Part shown: positions 17,696-26,499 of the stretch, piece after piece | Numbering within the stretch: position 1 is the stretch's first letter | Layout: each line of letters starts with the position of its first letter | From: Chondromyces crocatus | Lineage (GTDB): Bacteria > Myxococcota_A > Polyangia > Polyangiales > Polyangiaceae | Reading direction: 5' to 3' | DNA: 64,000 nucleotides | Assembly: GCF_001189295.1 (NCBI RefSeq) | Contig: NZ_CP012159.1 | Location: 10,993,856-11,057,855, forward strand | Program-made: the position numbers and the translations under genes | Notes under the pieces: model-generated | Seen by the model: only the letters and a program-made list of their open reading frames with translations | Told to the model about the DNA's origin: nothing | Database searches by the model: none

Positions 17696-18438
17696 AGGTC
17701 TCCGATCCCTGTGGTTGCTTCCCGACCGGGCGTCACTACCCGGGGATTGCTCACCTCGTAAAGATCCGCGCGGTGGGCGTTGCCGCCGAGATGGATGCGT
17801 CGGCGCCCTGGATCGATCACCCGATCGCATTCATCGACGTGGAGACGACGGGTCGCGATCCGCAGAACGATCGGATCATCGAGCTGGGTATCGTGATCGG
17901 GCGCGGCGGCGTGCTCCAGGATCCGCCGTTCAACTGGCTGATCCACCCGGGTCGGCCCATCCCGCCGGAGAGCTCTGCGATTCACGGGATCACCGACGCC
18001 GACGTCGAAGGCAAGCCGTCGTTCGCCGAGGTGGCCGGCGAGATCGTCGGCGCGCTGCGGAGCGCGATCCCTGCCGCATACAACGCGAGCTTCGACCGGG
18101 CATTCGTGCTCGCCGAGCTGGAGCGCGCAGGCGTCCGTCCCTCCGATCCGCCGCCGGCGATGCGCCGAGAGGTGGACTGGATCGACCCGTTGACGTTCGC
18201 GCGTGAGGTGTACAAGTCGGAGGAGAGCCGAGCGCTGGGCGACATGGCGGCCCGGCTGGGGATCTCGCTGGAGAACGCGCACCGTGCGAAGGACGACGCG
18301 GCAGCCGCGCTGCAGGTCCTCTATGCGCTGGCCAGGGATCCTCGGGTGCCTCGGCCCTACGGCAGCTTGATCCAGGAGCAGCGTCGGCTCTCGCGTCAGC
18401 AGAACGAGGCACGCAAGCTCTGGCGACGGCCGAGCTGA
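17692..18438 (+). CDS. DnaQ-like 3'-5' exonuclease (DEDDh family)
   Basis: This 248-residue protein holds an exonuclease domain with ExoI motif AFIDVETTGRDP, ExoII motif AAYNASFDRAF and ExoIII motif NAHRAKDDAAAA, giving the D-E-D-D metal ligands and the catalytic His. It resembles stand-alone epsilon-subunit or RNase T-type exonucleases and would trim 3' ends of DNA or RNA. Start: GTG 17692 overlaps the preceding stop (GTGA), but the first 33 residues look weakly conserved; ATG 17791 (MDASAPW) is an attractive alternative. A basic tail (EQRRLSRQQNEARKLWRRPS) ends the protein. It is coupled upstream to the DsbA-like gene, and 4 bp downstream lies the next gene. Whether it serves as the replicative proofreader cannot be told. 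Confidence 0.9.
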   Translation: MKVSDPCGCFPTGRHYPGIAHLVKIRAVGVAAEMDASAPWIDHPIAFIDVETTGRDPQNDRIIELGIVIGRGGVLQDPPFNWLIHPGRPIPPESSAIHGITDADVEGKPSFAEVAGEIVGALRSAIPAAYNASFDRAFVLAELERAGVRPSDPPPAMRREVDWIDPLTFAREVYKSEESRALGDMAARLGISLENAHRAKDDAAAALQVLYALARDPRVPRPYGSLIQEQRRLSRQQNEARKLWRRPS

Positions 18439-18442
18439 GGCC

Positions 18443-18985
18443 GTGACCGAGGGGCCGAAGCGGAGGCTCCCGATCGTGGGCAGCGACGCGCCCAGGCGCA
18501 CAGCGTCGCTCGGCGCCGGAGGAAGCCGTGGTCCCCAAACGACCGAGGGCGAAGAGGCCGAGGGGGAGGAGAGACCCCCCTGGCACTGGGCGGTGTTCGG
18601 GATGGTGGCGACGTTCGCGGTGTGGCTGCCCCTGGCCGCAGGGACGCACGCGCTGCTGCAGCGGGTGCTGCTCCTGGGGGTGGTTGGCGGAGAACTCCCC
18701 GCGCGAGCACAAGCGGTGATGGTGGGGGCGAATGCGCTGGCGTTCGCGCTGGCCGCGGCGGCGGGTGGGCTCCTGGTGGGGCGGTATGGAGGACGCGCAG
18801 GGCGTCGTGAAGCGACGGCAGGTGGCGCGCTCGCGGCGGGGATGGCGTGGACGCTGGCGGTCCTGCAAGGAGCCAGCGCGGGTGTGGTGGTCTGGGGGCT
18901 GCTGCTGGTGGTGATGGCGAGCCTGGGCGGGGGCGCGGCGCGGCTGGGTGGGTGGCTCGGGCTGCGCTGCCGGCCGCGGGGATGA
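18443..18985 (+). CDS. Small polytopic membrane protein, unknown function
   Basis: This 180-residue product starts with GTG four bases after the exonuclease stop. It has an acidic, disordered N-terminus (about 1-45, including EGEEAEGEERPP) and four predicted membrane spans: VFGMVATFAVWLPLAAG, VMVGANALAFALAAAAGG, GALAAGMAWTLAVLQG and VVWGLLLVVMASLGGG. I do not recognise a family. Its position as third gene of a tight run suggests co-expression with the exonuclease and DsbA-like genes. It may have a general envelope role, but nothing in the sequence shows one. Confidence 0.68.
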   Translation: MTEGPKRRLPIVGSDAPRRTASLGAGGSRGPQTTEGEEAEGEERPPWHWAVFGMVATFAVWLPLAAGTHALLQRVLLLGVVGGELPARAQAVMVGANALAFALAAAAGGLLVGRYGGRAGRREATAGGALAAGMAWTLAVLQGASAGVVVWGLLLVVMASLGGGAARLGGWLGLRCRPRG

Positions 18986-19031
18986 CACGCGGGTGGTGGG
19001 CTACTGGCTGCGCCATGAGCTGGCGAGGGGC

Positions 19032-19523
19032 TCAAGGCACGCGGCGGATCGGCGCGTGCGCCGCCGGGAGGGAGACGTAGAATTCACCGCTTCGGGGGTC
19101 GCGGGCGTCCGGCGCGACGTCCAGCAAGGGCCGGAGCGCGAAGGGGCGCTGTTCGAGCCGTGGATGCGGAACGACGAGTTCTGGCAGGGCGTGGATCTCT
19201 CCTTCGATCCAGAGCACGTCGAGATCCAGCGTGCGCGGTCCCCAGCGCACGGGATCGGGCCGGATGCGGCCGTGGGCGCGCTCGATGGCGAGCACGCGAT
19301 CGAGGATGTCGAGGGCCGGCAGCTCGCTCGCGAGCAGCGCTGCAGCGTTGAGGTAGTCAGGCTGGGGAGGACCACCTGCAGGTGGGGTCTCGTAACGCGG
19401 CGACTCGGCGAGGACCGAGAAGGCAGGGTCCGAGCGCAAAGCGGCCATCGCCGAAGCAAGGGTGGCTGGTCGATCGCCGAGGTTCGAGCCCATGCCGAGA
19501 ACGATGCGGCGTGCGCGGTTCAT
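19032..19523 (-). CDS. folK: 2-amino-4-hydroxy-6-hydroxymethyldihydropteridine pyrophosphokinase
   Basis: The 163-residue enzyme transfers pyrophosphate from ATP to 6-hydroxymethyl-dihydropterin in folate synthesis. Family motifs are clear: LGMGSNLGDRPATL at the N-terminus, the substrate loop YETPPAGGPPQPDYLNAA, and the signature RWGPRTLDLDVLW with the two magnesium-binding aspartates. PHPRLEQRPFALRPL near the C-terminus is also typical. Length matches stand-alone HPPK. No folB or folP is adjacent in the window. The gene converges with the membrane-protein gene (46 bp apart) and is divergent from the hydrolase gene that starts at 19557. Confidence 0.95.
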   Translation of the reverse strand: MNRARRIVLGMGSNLGDRPATLASAMAALRSDPAFSVLAESPRYETPPAGGPPQPDYLNAAALLASELPALDILDRVLAIERAHGRIRPDPVRWGPRTLDLDVLWIEGEIHALPELVVPHPRLEQRPFALRPLLDVAPDARDPRSGEFYVSLPAAHAPIRRVP

Positions 19524-19556
19524 CGCGGCGGGACTCTATCGCGGTAGGCTCCGGCC

Positions 19557-20720
19557 ATGGGTCCTTCTCTGGAGGCGCTGGCGGAGATCTCGCGGCGCAT
19601 GCGTGCTCATGCTCGTCAGGCGACGCAGTCGGTCGCATTGCTCATTCTCGCCGCTGGCTGTGCAGGAGGGCCGTCGAGCCTCGTTCATACCGCCGCGTCC
19701 GACACGGAATCGGTCACTGCCCCCACCGGGCTTACTACGGCGGCCACGCCCGCAAAAACCGTGGATGGAGCGCTCGACCCGGAGCTCACGAGCTATCCCT
19801 ACCCGTTCCCCGTTCAGTTCTTCTCGTTCACCTCGCAACGCCAAGCGTTGCGCATGGCGTACATGGATGTCGCGCCAGCGCGCCCCAATGGACGGGTGGT
19901 CTTGCTCCTGCATGGCAAGAATTTCTCGGGTGCCTACTGGGAGCCCACGATCCGCGCGCTCGGCGAGCGAGGGTTCCGGGTGGTCGTCCCCGATCAGGTT
20001 GGTTTCGGCAAGTCGTCCAAGCCCGAGGCGTACCAGTTCACCTTCCAGGCGCTCGCCGAGAACACGCGCGCCTTGCTGGACTCGCTGGGCGTCGAGCGCG
20101 TCTCCGTGATCGGCCACTCGATGGGCGGCATGCTTGCGGCGCGATGGACGCTGATGATGCCGAAGCGCACCGAGAAGCTGGTGCTGGTGAACCCGATCGG
20201 GCTGGAGGACTGGAAGCTCGTGGTGCCTTACAGGTCCGTCGACGCCTGGTACCAGCAGGAACTCGCGGCGACGCCAGAGAGCATCCGGGAGTACCAGCGG
20301 ACGAGTTACTACGACGGGACGTGGAAGCCCGAGTACGAGCGGCTCATCGAGATCCAGGCGGGCTGGTCCCGCCACCCCGAGTTCAAGCGCGTGGCCTGGA
20401 ATGCGGCGCTGACGTACGACATGATCTTCACTCAGCCCGTCGTGTACGAGCTGCAGCACATCGCGGTGTCGACGCTGCTGCTCATCGGTCAGCGAGACCG
20501 AACGGCGCTGGGCAAGGCCTGGGCCTCCAAGGAGGCGGCGGGCACGCTCGGGGACTATCCGGCGCTCGGCAGGAAGGCAGCGCAGGCCATCCTGGGCTCA
20601 CGGCTCGTGGAGCTTGGCGGCGTGGGACACCTGCCCCAGGTGGAAGCCTTCGAAGCGTACCGGGATGCGCTCGTACCGTTTCTGGAGGCTGGAGGAACCG
20701 CCGGGAAGCGCGGACGATGA
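19557..20720 (+). CDS. Alpha/beta hydrolase, probable lipoprotein
   Basis: The 387-residue protein has an N-terminal hydrophobic segment with lipobox-like AAGC ([11 protein letters not shown]), so it is probably lipid-anchored outside the cytoplasm. The alpha/beta-hydrolase core has oxyanion motif [10 protein letters not shown], nucleophile elbow GHSMGGM, acid Asp in GQRDRTAL and His in GVGHLPQVE, so the catalytic triad is complete. Sequence style fits the epoxide-hydrolase/haloperoxidase/proline-iminopeptidase branch; substrate cannot be predicted. The start ATG 19557 leaves a 25-residue basic leader before the hydrophobic core; ATG 19599 would give a more normal signal sequence. It is divergent from folK with 33 bp between them. 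Confidence 0.88.
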   Translation: MGPSLEALAEISRRMRAHARQATQSVALLILAAGCAGGPSSLVHTAASDTESVTAPTGLTTAATPAKTVDGALDPELTSYPYPFPVQFFSFTSQRQALRMAYMDVAPARPNGRVVLLLHGKNFSGAYWEPTIRALGERGFRVVVPDQVGFGKSSKPEAYQFTFQALAENTRALLDSLGVERVSVIGHSMGGMLAARWTLMMPKRTEKLVLVNPIGLEDWKLVVPYRSVDAWYQQELAATPESIREYQRTSYYDGTWKPEYERLIEIQAGWSRHPEFKRVAWNAALTYDMIFTQPVVYELQHIAVSTLLLIGQRDRTALGKAWASKEAAGTLGDYPALGRKAAQAILGSRLVELGGVGHLPQVEAFEAYRDALVPFLEAGGTAGKRGR

Positions 20721-20725
20721 GCGGC

Positions 20726-21061
20726 TCAGTCCGCCATGTCGGTGGCACGGCGCCCGCTGGCCCGCCGACGCCCCTCGGGACGAGGGGGGAACGCGCGCCG
20801 ATCCTCGGGGGCCCGTCTCGAGATGGGGGATCGCCGCTCGAGGCCGCTGTAGATCGAGTCCATCGTCGGGACCGCGCCAACGAAGAGCGCTCTCAGCTCC
20901 TCGAAGGTCTCCGGCATGGCGGCCATCACCGTGGCCGCGTGGGATCGGCAGAGCAGCAGCGTGCGCAGCTCGACGATCACCCGCAGTAGTCCCGACCCCG
21001 GCCGCTCCTCACCCCCGCAGACCGCGCAGCGCGTGCTCGACTCACCCATGTCGACCACCAC
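20726..21061 (-). CDS. Small CxxC-containing protein, unknown function
   Basis: The 111-residue product has a CAVCGG pair near the N-terminus and a later CRSH, which together could bind a metal. A predicted helical middle follows (LLRVIVELRTLLLCRSHAAT, FEELRALFV), then a strongly basic, Arg/Pro-rich tail (SPISRRAPEDRRAFPPRPEG). I do not recognise a family. The first ATG is at 21061; ATG 21049 (MGESSTRC) is likely the real start. It ends 5 bp from the convergent hydrolase stop and lies 57 bp from the 3' end of gshB, on the same strand, so it could be co-transcribed downstream of gshB. A gene is plausible but not certain. Confidence 0.55.
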   Translation of the reverse strand: MVVDMGESSTRCAVCGGEERPGSGLLRVIVELRTLLLCRSHAATVMAAMPETFEELRALFVGAVPTMDSIYSGLERRSPISRRAPEDRRAFPPRPEGRRRASGRRATDMAD

Positions 21062-21118
21062 TCACTCAACCAGGGACGACGGGCCAAGTTCTCGACGACC
21101 TGAGGGTGGCACGATCGC

Positions 21119-22072
21119 TCAACCGCGCACTTTTCGCACACGCTCCTCCGCCCAGGCAATTACCCGGGCAGCGTGATCCACATTCGTGAACCGGCTCAGC
21201 TCCTGAATCCCCGTCGGGCTGGTCACATTGACCTCGGTGAGGCGCTCGCCAATGACATCCAGCCCCACGAAGTGGAGCGCATCGGCACGGAGCCGTGGGG
21301 CGAGCGCACGGACCATGGCCTGCTCACGCTCCGTCAGCTCCGTGGGCACGACGCTGCCTCCGACGTGGATGTTGGAGCGAAGATCATCGCTCCGCGGCAC
21401 GCGCAGGATGCTCCCGAGCGGCTCCCCGTCCAGCAGGAGGATCCGTTTGTCGCCCGCGACCACGGAAGGAAGGTATTCCTGCACCATCGCCAGACGCCGC
21501 CCTTCGCCGGTGAGCATGTCGACGATGGCCCGCCCGTTCTTGTCCCCCGGCGTCAGCCGCAGCACGCCCACCCCGCCCGCTCCGTCGAGCGGCTTCACCA
21601 CCGCGCTGCCATACTGGCGCGCAAAGGCGTGGATCTCTTCCCCATCGGCCGTGACCAGCGTCCGCGGCGTCCACTCGGGAAAGTTCAGCGCGTAGAGCTT
21701 CTCGTTCGCATCCCGCAGGCTGCGCGGGTCATTCACGATGAGCGGGCATTTGCGTGCGTGGTCCAGCACCAGGGTGGCATAGAGGTAGCTGCGATCGAAC
21801 GGCGGATCCTTGCGGATGAAGATGGCGTCGACGTCACCGAGGCGCACGCGCTCACGCCCCGCTCCGGCGTCGAAGGCGATGTACGGAGGCGCGCTGGAGA
21901 TCGAGATCTTCTGCACGAACGCATGCGCCTCTCCGTCGCTGATGGACAGATCACGGTGAAGGCAGTGATGGCTCTCGTGCCCCCGCTCCTGAGCAGCTCG
22001 GATGAACGCGAAGGTCGTGTCTTTCTCATGGTGGACGGTGCTCAGGGGATCCATCACGAACACGAAGCGCAT
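21119..22072 (-). CDS. gshB: Glutathione synthetase
   Basis: The 317-residue ATP-grasp enzyme joins gamma-glutamylcysteine and glycine. The N-terminus MRFVFVMDPLSTVHHEKDTT matches the prokaryotic GshB opening (MDP followed by a segment around KDST). IFIRKDPPFDRSYLYATLVL, the ATP-binding VVKPLDGAGGVGVLRL, QEYLPSVVAGDKRILL and the metal-site VNVTSPTGIQEL are all present. Length is normal. The gene is divergent from gamma-glutamyltransferase (ggt), whose start is about 80 bp away, so synthesis and breakdown of glutathione share one control region. No gshA is in the window. Confidence 0.96.
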   Translation of the reverse strand: MRFVFVMDPLSTVHHEKDTTFAFIRAAQERGHESHHCLHRDLSISDGEAHAFVQKISISSAPPYIAFDAGAGRERVRLGDVDAIFIRKDPPFDRSYLYATLVLDHARKCPLIVNDPRSLRDANEKLYALNFPEWTPRTLVTADGEEIHAFARQYGSAVVKPLDGAGGVGVLRLTPGDKNGRAIVDMLTGEGRRLAMVQEYLPSVVAGDKRILLLDGEPLGSILRVPRSDDLRSNIHVGGSVVPTELTEREQAMVRALAPRLRADALHFVGLDVIGERLTEVNVTSPTGIQELSRFTNVDHAARVIAWAEERVRKVRG

Positions 22073-22150
22073 GGGCGTTCCTCTCAGTAATCAGGCCGTC
22101 GACGGTTCGGGGGTTGCGTCCCCCGAAGCGGAGGACGCATCCTAGCCCAC

Positions 22151-23914
22151 GTGAACGTTCACCGCGCCCTATCTCCTCTCGCTGCCACAGCAGCGCTCGG
22201 CCTGCTCCTGGCTGCCTTCCCGGTGGGTTGTGGCGCGACGCCATCTGCACCGCCGCAGGTCGGCCCACCTGCTGAAGCGACGCCCTCCACACCCGAGGTC
22301 ACCACCACGGCGACCGAGACGCCGCCTGCGGCTCCCGCGGCCCCACGTCATCGGTTCGGTGTCGCGACCGAAAGCGCATCCGCGACGCGCGTGGTCATGG
22401 ACGTGCTCGGCAAGGGTGGTAACGCCGTCGATGGCGCCATCGCCGGACTGCTCGCCATCGGCGTCTCCCAGCCTGTCTCCAGCGGAATTGGAGGCGGCGG
22501 CTTCGCCCTCGTGTGGAACGCCAAGGAACGCAAAGCGACCGTGCTGGACTTCCGTGAGACAGCACCATCCGGCTTGAATCCTGCCGACTACGTCACCAGG
22601 CCACCGCCCGAAAACAAACGCGGCGTCATGGTGGGCGTCCCCGGTGAGGTCGCAGGCATCGCCGAGATGCACGCACGCTGGGGCAAGCTGGCCTTCACCG
22701 ACCTCGTACGAGGCGCCGCGGACCTCGCCGACAAGGGCTTCCCGCTCAGCGCCCACCTCGCGCGCGGCCTCAAGTGGACCGAGAAGTGGGTGCTGTCCAC
22801 GCCGCGCTACAGCTTCTTTCATCCCGCGGGCAAACTGGCGAGCCCCGGCGATCAGATCAGGAACCCGGCACTCGCCGCCACGCTGCGCAGGATCGGCGCC
22901 GAAGGCAAAGATGCCTTCTACCAGGGCAAGATCGCCGCCGACGTCCTCGCGACCGCGCGTGCCGGAGGCAGCCGGATGAGCGCTGCGGACATCGAGAGCT
23001 ACAAAGTCATCGAGCGCGAGCCACTCACGACGACCTGGGAAGGGAACCGGATCTACACGATGCCCCCGCCCTCCTCGGGCGGCCTCATGTTGCTCGAAGC
23101 CCTCCACATGCACAGCAAGGCGGAGCTGAGCGCGCTCGGGTACGGCACCGGCGCGTACGTCCACCTCCTGGCAGAGACGCTCCGCGGCGCCATCGCCGAC
23201 CGCGTCCACTACATCGGCGATCCCAGCTCCATGACCATGGATCCGATGAAGCTCGCAGCTCCGGCCCGGATGAAGGCCCGACGAGCGCGCATCAGCATGG
23301 ACTCCACCATGCCACCCGCGGGTTTCCCGATCACCGAAGCCGGCACCAGCCACCTCGTCGTGATCGACGCGGAAGGCAACGTCGTCTCCGCGACGAGCAC
23401 CGTGAACAACCCCTTCGGAGCGCAGCTCGTCACCGAAGGTGGCTTCGTGCTCAACGACGAGCTCAACGACTTCACCTCCGAGAAGATCGCCAAGCTCTTC
23501 AACCTGAAGACCCCCGCGAGCACGCCTCGTGCAGGAGCACGTCCCGTCTCCAGCATGACGCCGACCCTCGTGCTCCGAGACGATCAGCCCGTACTCGCGC
23601 TCGGCGGGTCCGGCGGCATGCGCATCGCCACGGGCACCACCCAGATCACCCTGGCGAACCTGGTGTTCGGTCGAGCGATCGACGAAGCCATCGCCGACTG
23701 GCGCGTCGAGACGCCGGCCATGGGCGGCCTGTGGATCGACCCCAGCGTGCCCCCCGACGTCGTGCAGGACCTCGAGAAGCGCGGCGAGAAGGTCGACACG
23801 TCGAAGCTCAACGTCAGCGCCATCCAGGGTCTCACGGTCGACTACACGAACGGCGGTCGCGTCATCCGCGCGGCAGCGGACCCGCGCAAGGGCGGGACTG
23901 GCGCTGTCGAGTAG
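22151..23914 (+). CDS. ggt: Gamma-glutamyltransferase (glutathione hydrolase), lipoprotein
   Basis: The 587-residue Ntn-hydrolase precursor would cleave itself before Thr399 in AGTSHLVVID and then hydrolyse or transfer the gamma-glutamyl group of glutathione. Typical blocks are GGNAVDGAIAGLLAIGV, SGIGGGGFALVW, FRETAPSGLN (substrate Arg), GVPGEVAGIAEMH, PPPSSGGLMLLEAL, NNPFGAQLV, LNDELNDFT, and PVSSMTPTLVL followed by GGSGGMRIATGTTQ. The N-terminus carries a signal and lipobox VGC, and a Pro/Thr-rich spacer, so it is exported and anchored. The start codon is GTG 22151. It pairs with the divergent gshB. A long inverted repeat just past its stop is a likely terminator. Confidence 0.95.
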   Translation: MNVHRALSPLAATAALGLLLAAFPVGCGATPSAPPQVGPPAEATPSTPEVTTTATETPPAAPAAPRHRFGVATESASATRVVMDVLGKGGNAVDGAIAGLLAIGVSQPVSSGIGGGGFALVWNAKERKATVLDFRETAPSGLNPADYVTRPPPENKRGVMVGVPGEVAGIAEMHARWGKLAFTDLVRGAADLADKGFPLSAHLARGLKWTEKWVLSTPRYSFFHPAGKLASPGDQIRNPALAATLRRIGAEGKDAFYQGKIAADVLATARAGGSRMSAADIESYKVIEREPLTTTWEGNRIYTMPPPSSGGLMLLEALHMHSKAELSALGYGTGAYVHLLAETLRGAIADRVHYIGDPSSMTMDPMKLAAPARMKARRARISMDSTMPPAGFPITEAGTSHLVVIDAEGNVVSATSTVNNPFGAQLVTEGGFVLNDELNDFTSEKIAKLFNLKTPASTPRAGARPVSSMTPTLVLRDDQPVLALGGSGGMRIATGTTQITLANLVFGRAIDEAIADWRVETPAMGGLWIDPSVPPDVVQDLEKRGEKVDTSKLNVSAIQGLTVDYTNGGRVIRAAADPRKGGTGAVE

Positions 23915-23920
23915 ACAGGC

Positions 23921-23990
23921 TCCTGAGGCACGAGACCTCCTCGTGGCCGCGCCTTCGCTGGCTCGGCTCCTGTGGGTCTCGTGCTGGAGG
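23921..23990. terminator. Long inverted repeat between ggt and anti-sigma genes
   Basis: GCACGAGACC (23928-23937) is perfectly complementary to GGTCTCGTGC (23975-23984), with a TCC/GGA extension outside and a 37-nt GC-rich loop. It lies 7 bp after the ggt stop and 54 bp before the convergent anti-sigma stop, so it may terminate both transcripts. Confidence 0.5.
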
Positions 23991-24043
23991 GGAAGAAACT
24001 CGACCGAGAGCGGCAGGACGCATGCAGCGCCTGCGCCGCGCTC

Positions 24044-24931
24044 TCACTGCATGGCGGCGAGAACGAGCTGCGTGCTCTCCTCGTCACTGAGATCGGTCGC
24101 CAGCGCATAGCCGACGCCGCTTCGCTCTGCGGCCACCACCGAGTACCCGCTGATGCGACCCACGTAGACGGGCCGCTCGTGGACGATGCGCGGGCGAAGA
24201 ACGGGCGCCTTCTGCACCGGGACGACCTGGGAGTTGAACAGGTAGACGGTCACGCGATGGCCGCCCTGAACCGTGTACTGCAACAACGCGGCACGACGAT
24301 CACGCATCGTGTGCACACGCGCTCCCTTGAAATCGACAGGGAACGGCTGGAACTGAGGTCGCCGCACGGGCACGCCAACGAACGGATCGAACCGAGGCAG
24401 ATCCTCCGGGTTGGTCGTCTCCGGAGGAAGCGGCTGCGCGTGCTGCGTGACCAGATCGTTCAGGAGCGACTCCACACTCGCCGCTGCCATCACGTCGTTC
24501 TGCATGGGCGCGACGGGCAGTTCCGCCACCCCGGCTTCGGCCCTCACGCGGTGCTGCTGATAGCCAGCCAGCGCGAACGCCACGCTCGCGGCGGCAGCGA
24601 AGCCTGCCACGTAGCGCTTCTGGATCAGCTGCGGCTGCATCCCCGATACCGACGCTGCACCGGCCACGGCGGCAGCCGCTTCGCGTGCTCGCTCGCCCGC
24701 GATCGTCGTCGTCAGCCGCGCGCGAAGCGCATTCGGACAGCAGCGCGACGTCGTGCGTCGCAGGCTCACCCGCGACGCACGCGCCAGCATCACTCGTTCG
24801 AAACAGCCCGAGCACTGGCGCAGATGCCCTTCGAGATCGACGACGTGTGCCGGGTCGAGCTCCCCATCAACGTATGCTGTCAGTGCCAGGTCGAGGCGTG
24901 CGCAGTCATCCATCTGTCGTGCGGCGCTCAT
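24044..24931 (-). CDS. Zinc-finger anti-sigma factor (ZAS type), membrane-anchored
   Basis: The 295-residue protein has an N-terminal zinc-binding anti-sigma domain with the HxxxCxxC motif (HLRQCSGC), preceded by YVDGELDP. A predicted membrane span (YVAGFAAAASVAFALAGY, about residues 107-124) follows, then an extracytoplasmic beta-rich C-terminal domain of about 150 residues. It should hold the adjacent ECF sigma factor inactive until a signal outside the membrane, or the redox state of the zinc site, releases it. Its ATG overlaps the sigma-factor stop by 4 bp (ATGA), so the two are translationally coupled. The inducing signal is unknown. Confidence 0.92.
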   Translation of the reverse strand: MSAARQMDDCARLDLALTAYVDGELDPAHVVDLEGHLRQCSGCFERVMLARASRVSLRRTTSRCCPNALRARLTTTIAGERAREAAAAVAGAASVSGMQPQLIQKRYVAGFAAAASVAFALAGYQQHRVRAEAGVAELPVAPMQNDVMAAASVESLLNDLVTQHAQPLPPETTNPEDLPRFDPFVGVPVRRPQFQPFPVDFKGARVHTMRDRRAALLQYTVQGGHRVTVYLFNSQVVPVQKAPVLRPRIVHERPVYVGRISGYSVVAAERSGVGYALATDLSDEESTQLVLAAMQ

Positions 24932-25623
24932 GCTACTCCCCGCTTGCGCTTCCTGTACGCACCCAGATCAGCAGGCGCCTCGCTCGACTTCTTCCCGTCA
25001 TCCTCACCCACGATACCCAGTAGCACGGCTTGCTCGCGCAGGGTCTTCTGCAGGAGCTTGCGACCACGGTGCAATCGCGACATCACCGTCCCGATCGGGC
25101 AACCCATCGCATCCGCGATCTCTTTGTAGCTCAGCTCCTCGATGTCCGAGAGGATCACCGCCAGCCGGAACTCATCGGGCAGCTCGTCCAGGGCACGCTG
25201 CACCTCCGCCTCGATGAGCGGCGACAGCGCCTGGGTCTCCGGATCCCGCATCCCGCGCATCGTCGTTGCCCCGACCCAGCCATCGGTCAGCGGCTCCGCG
25301 TCGGGTCCTTCGAACAGGTCTCGCTCCAGACCGCCTCGACGGTACCGGTTGATGAACGTGTTCGTCAGGATCCGGAGGAGCCATGCCTTGAGGTTGGTCC
25401 CCGGCTCGAACTGCTTCCGGGCCCTCATCGCTTTCACGATGGTGTCCTGGACGAGGTCTTCGGCTTCCGTGGAGCTCTTCGTCATCCGGCAGCTCACGCT
25501 GTAAAGCGTGTCCAGATGGCCGAGCAGTTCGATTTCGAAGGCGTCTGGGCGGCTCGCCTCGCCTGTCGCCAAGGAAATATCCTGGGCGATCGAGGCGGGC
25601 TTCTTACTGAAGAAGAACGGCAT
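24928..25623 (-). CDS. ECF-type RNA polymerase sigma factor
   Basis: The 231-residue sigma factor has region 2 (LYSVSCRMTKSSTEAEDLVQ, KAWLLRILTNTFINRYRR), a variable linker and region 4 (LPDEFRLAVILSDIEELSYKE, then GCPIGTVMSRLHRGRKLL). Regions 1.1 and 3 are missing, as in group-4 (ECF) sigma factors. The linker is longer than usual and includes GLERDLFEGPDAEPLTDGWV. It is preceded by phaR on the same strand (34 bp gap) and followed by its anti-sigma factor with a 4-bp overlap. Its regulon is unknown. I did not find a distinct promoter in the short phaR-sigma gap. Confidence 0.95.
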   Translation of the reverse strand: MPFFFSKKPASIAQDISLATGEASRPDAFEIELLGHLDTLYSVSCRMTKSSTEAEDLVQDTIVKAMRARKQFEPGTNLKAWLLRILTNTFINRYRRGGLERDLFEGPDAEPLTDGWVGATTMRGMRDPETQALSPLIEAEVQRALDELPDEFRLAVILSDIEELSYKEIADAMGCPIGTVMSRLHRGRKLLQKTLREQAVLLGIVGEDDGKKSSEAPADLGAYRKRKRGVA

Positions 25624-25657
25624 GGGTCTAACCGTGGGAACAGAGACGGGCGCCGGC

Positions 25658-26374
25658 TTATTCCTGCGACCTTCGCTCCTGCTCGCCGGCGGTCCCTCCG
25701 TTGCTCGGCAGGCCGGCCGCGGGCTTGTCCTCCGCGTTTTCCAGCTCCTGGATGCGGCGCTCGAGGGTGTCGACCCGCTCGACCAGCTGCCGGACGCCGA
25801 TTTCCAGGTCGCGGAACAGGCCGACGACGGGGAGGATCGTCCGGATCCGCTCGTCCACGGCGTGCTGCCACTGGTCGAGGGTCTGCTTGGAACTCTCCAC
25901 GATGCCGCTCAAGCGGCTCTTTCCGGCCGCTTTGTCCCCTTCCGCGGTTGCGGCAGCGACGGCCGGAGCGGGGGGAACCGGGGGGAGCGGCTCGGCCGCA
26001 TCCTCGGGCGATCCGGGGATTGCACCGCCAGCTTCCACGCCTCCAGGAATCAGGCGGCCGATCGGCCCTTCCCGCAGGGTGGAGAGGAACCGTTCTCCAC
26101 GTTCCTGGATCAGATCACGCAGGGTCCCCAGCGGAACCGAGCGGGGCTGGGCCTTGAGATCTTCGGAAATGATCAGCGCCAGTGTGACCTCGGTTTTGTC
26201 CTCCTTGGTCGCGTTGTCGATGATCTGGACCTCTTCGCCAGCACGCACCATCTCCCCAATCTGCTGGAGGGTGACGTAGCGACTGTCCTTCGTGTCGTAT
26301 AGCTTACGGTTGGAATAGCGCTTGATGATGCGTCGCGGCATCTCGCCGGCGGGTGTCTCCTTCACCGATTCCAT
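25658..26374 (-). CDS. phaR: PhaR-type polyhydroxyalkanoate synthesis regulator
   Basis: The 238-residue protein has the PHB/PHA accumulation regulator DNA-binding domain at residues 13-80: RRIIKRYSNRKLYDTKDSRY, VTLQQIGEMVRAGEEVQIID, EVTLALIISE. In characterised species PhaR represses phasin and PHA genes and binds polymer granules. The C-terminal half is a Pro/Ala-rich spacer followed by a coiled coil (LVERVDTLERRIQELENAED). The AGAGGAG ribosome site directly abuts ATG 26374, so translation may really begin at GTG 26365 or ATG 26341. It heads an operon with the ECF sigma factor and anti-sigma factor. No PHA synthase is in the window. Confidence 0.9.
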   Translation of the reverse strand: MESVKETPAGEMPRRIIKRYSNRKLYDTKDSRYVTLQQIGEMVRAGEEVQIIDNATKEDKTEVTLALIISEDLKAQPRSVPLGTLRDLIQERGERFLSTLREGPIGRLIPGGVEAGGAIPGSPEDAAEPLPPVPPAPAVAAATAEGDKAAGKSRLSGIVESSKQTLDQWQHAVDERIRTILPVVGLFRDLEIGVRQLVERVDTLERRIQELENAEDKPAAGLPSNGGTAGEQERRSQE

Positions 26375-26499
26375 CTCCTCTTGCGCCTCTACCGTTCAGC
26401 GCGATTGGACCATTGCGGGCATGGTCGCGCAAGTGCTCAGGTTCCTTGGTGACTCAGAACGGACGTCTTCAGGAGGGACCTGCCCCTTGCAATCACGCT

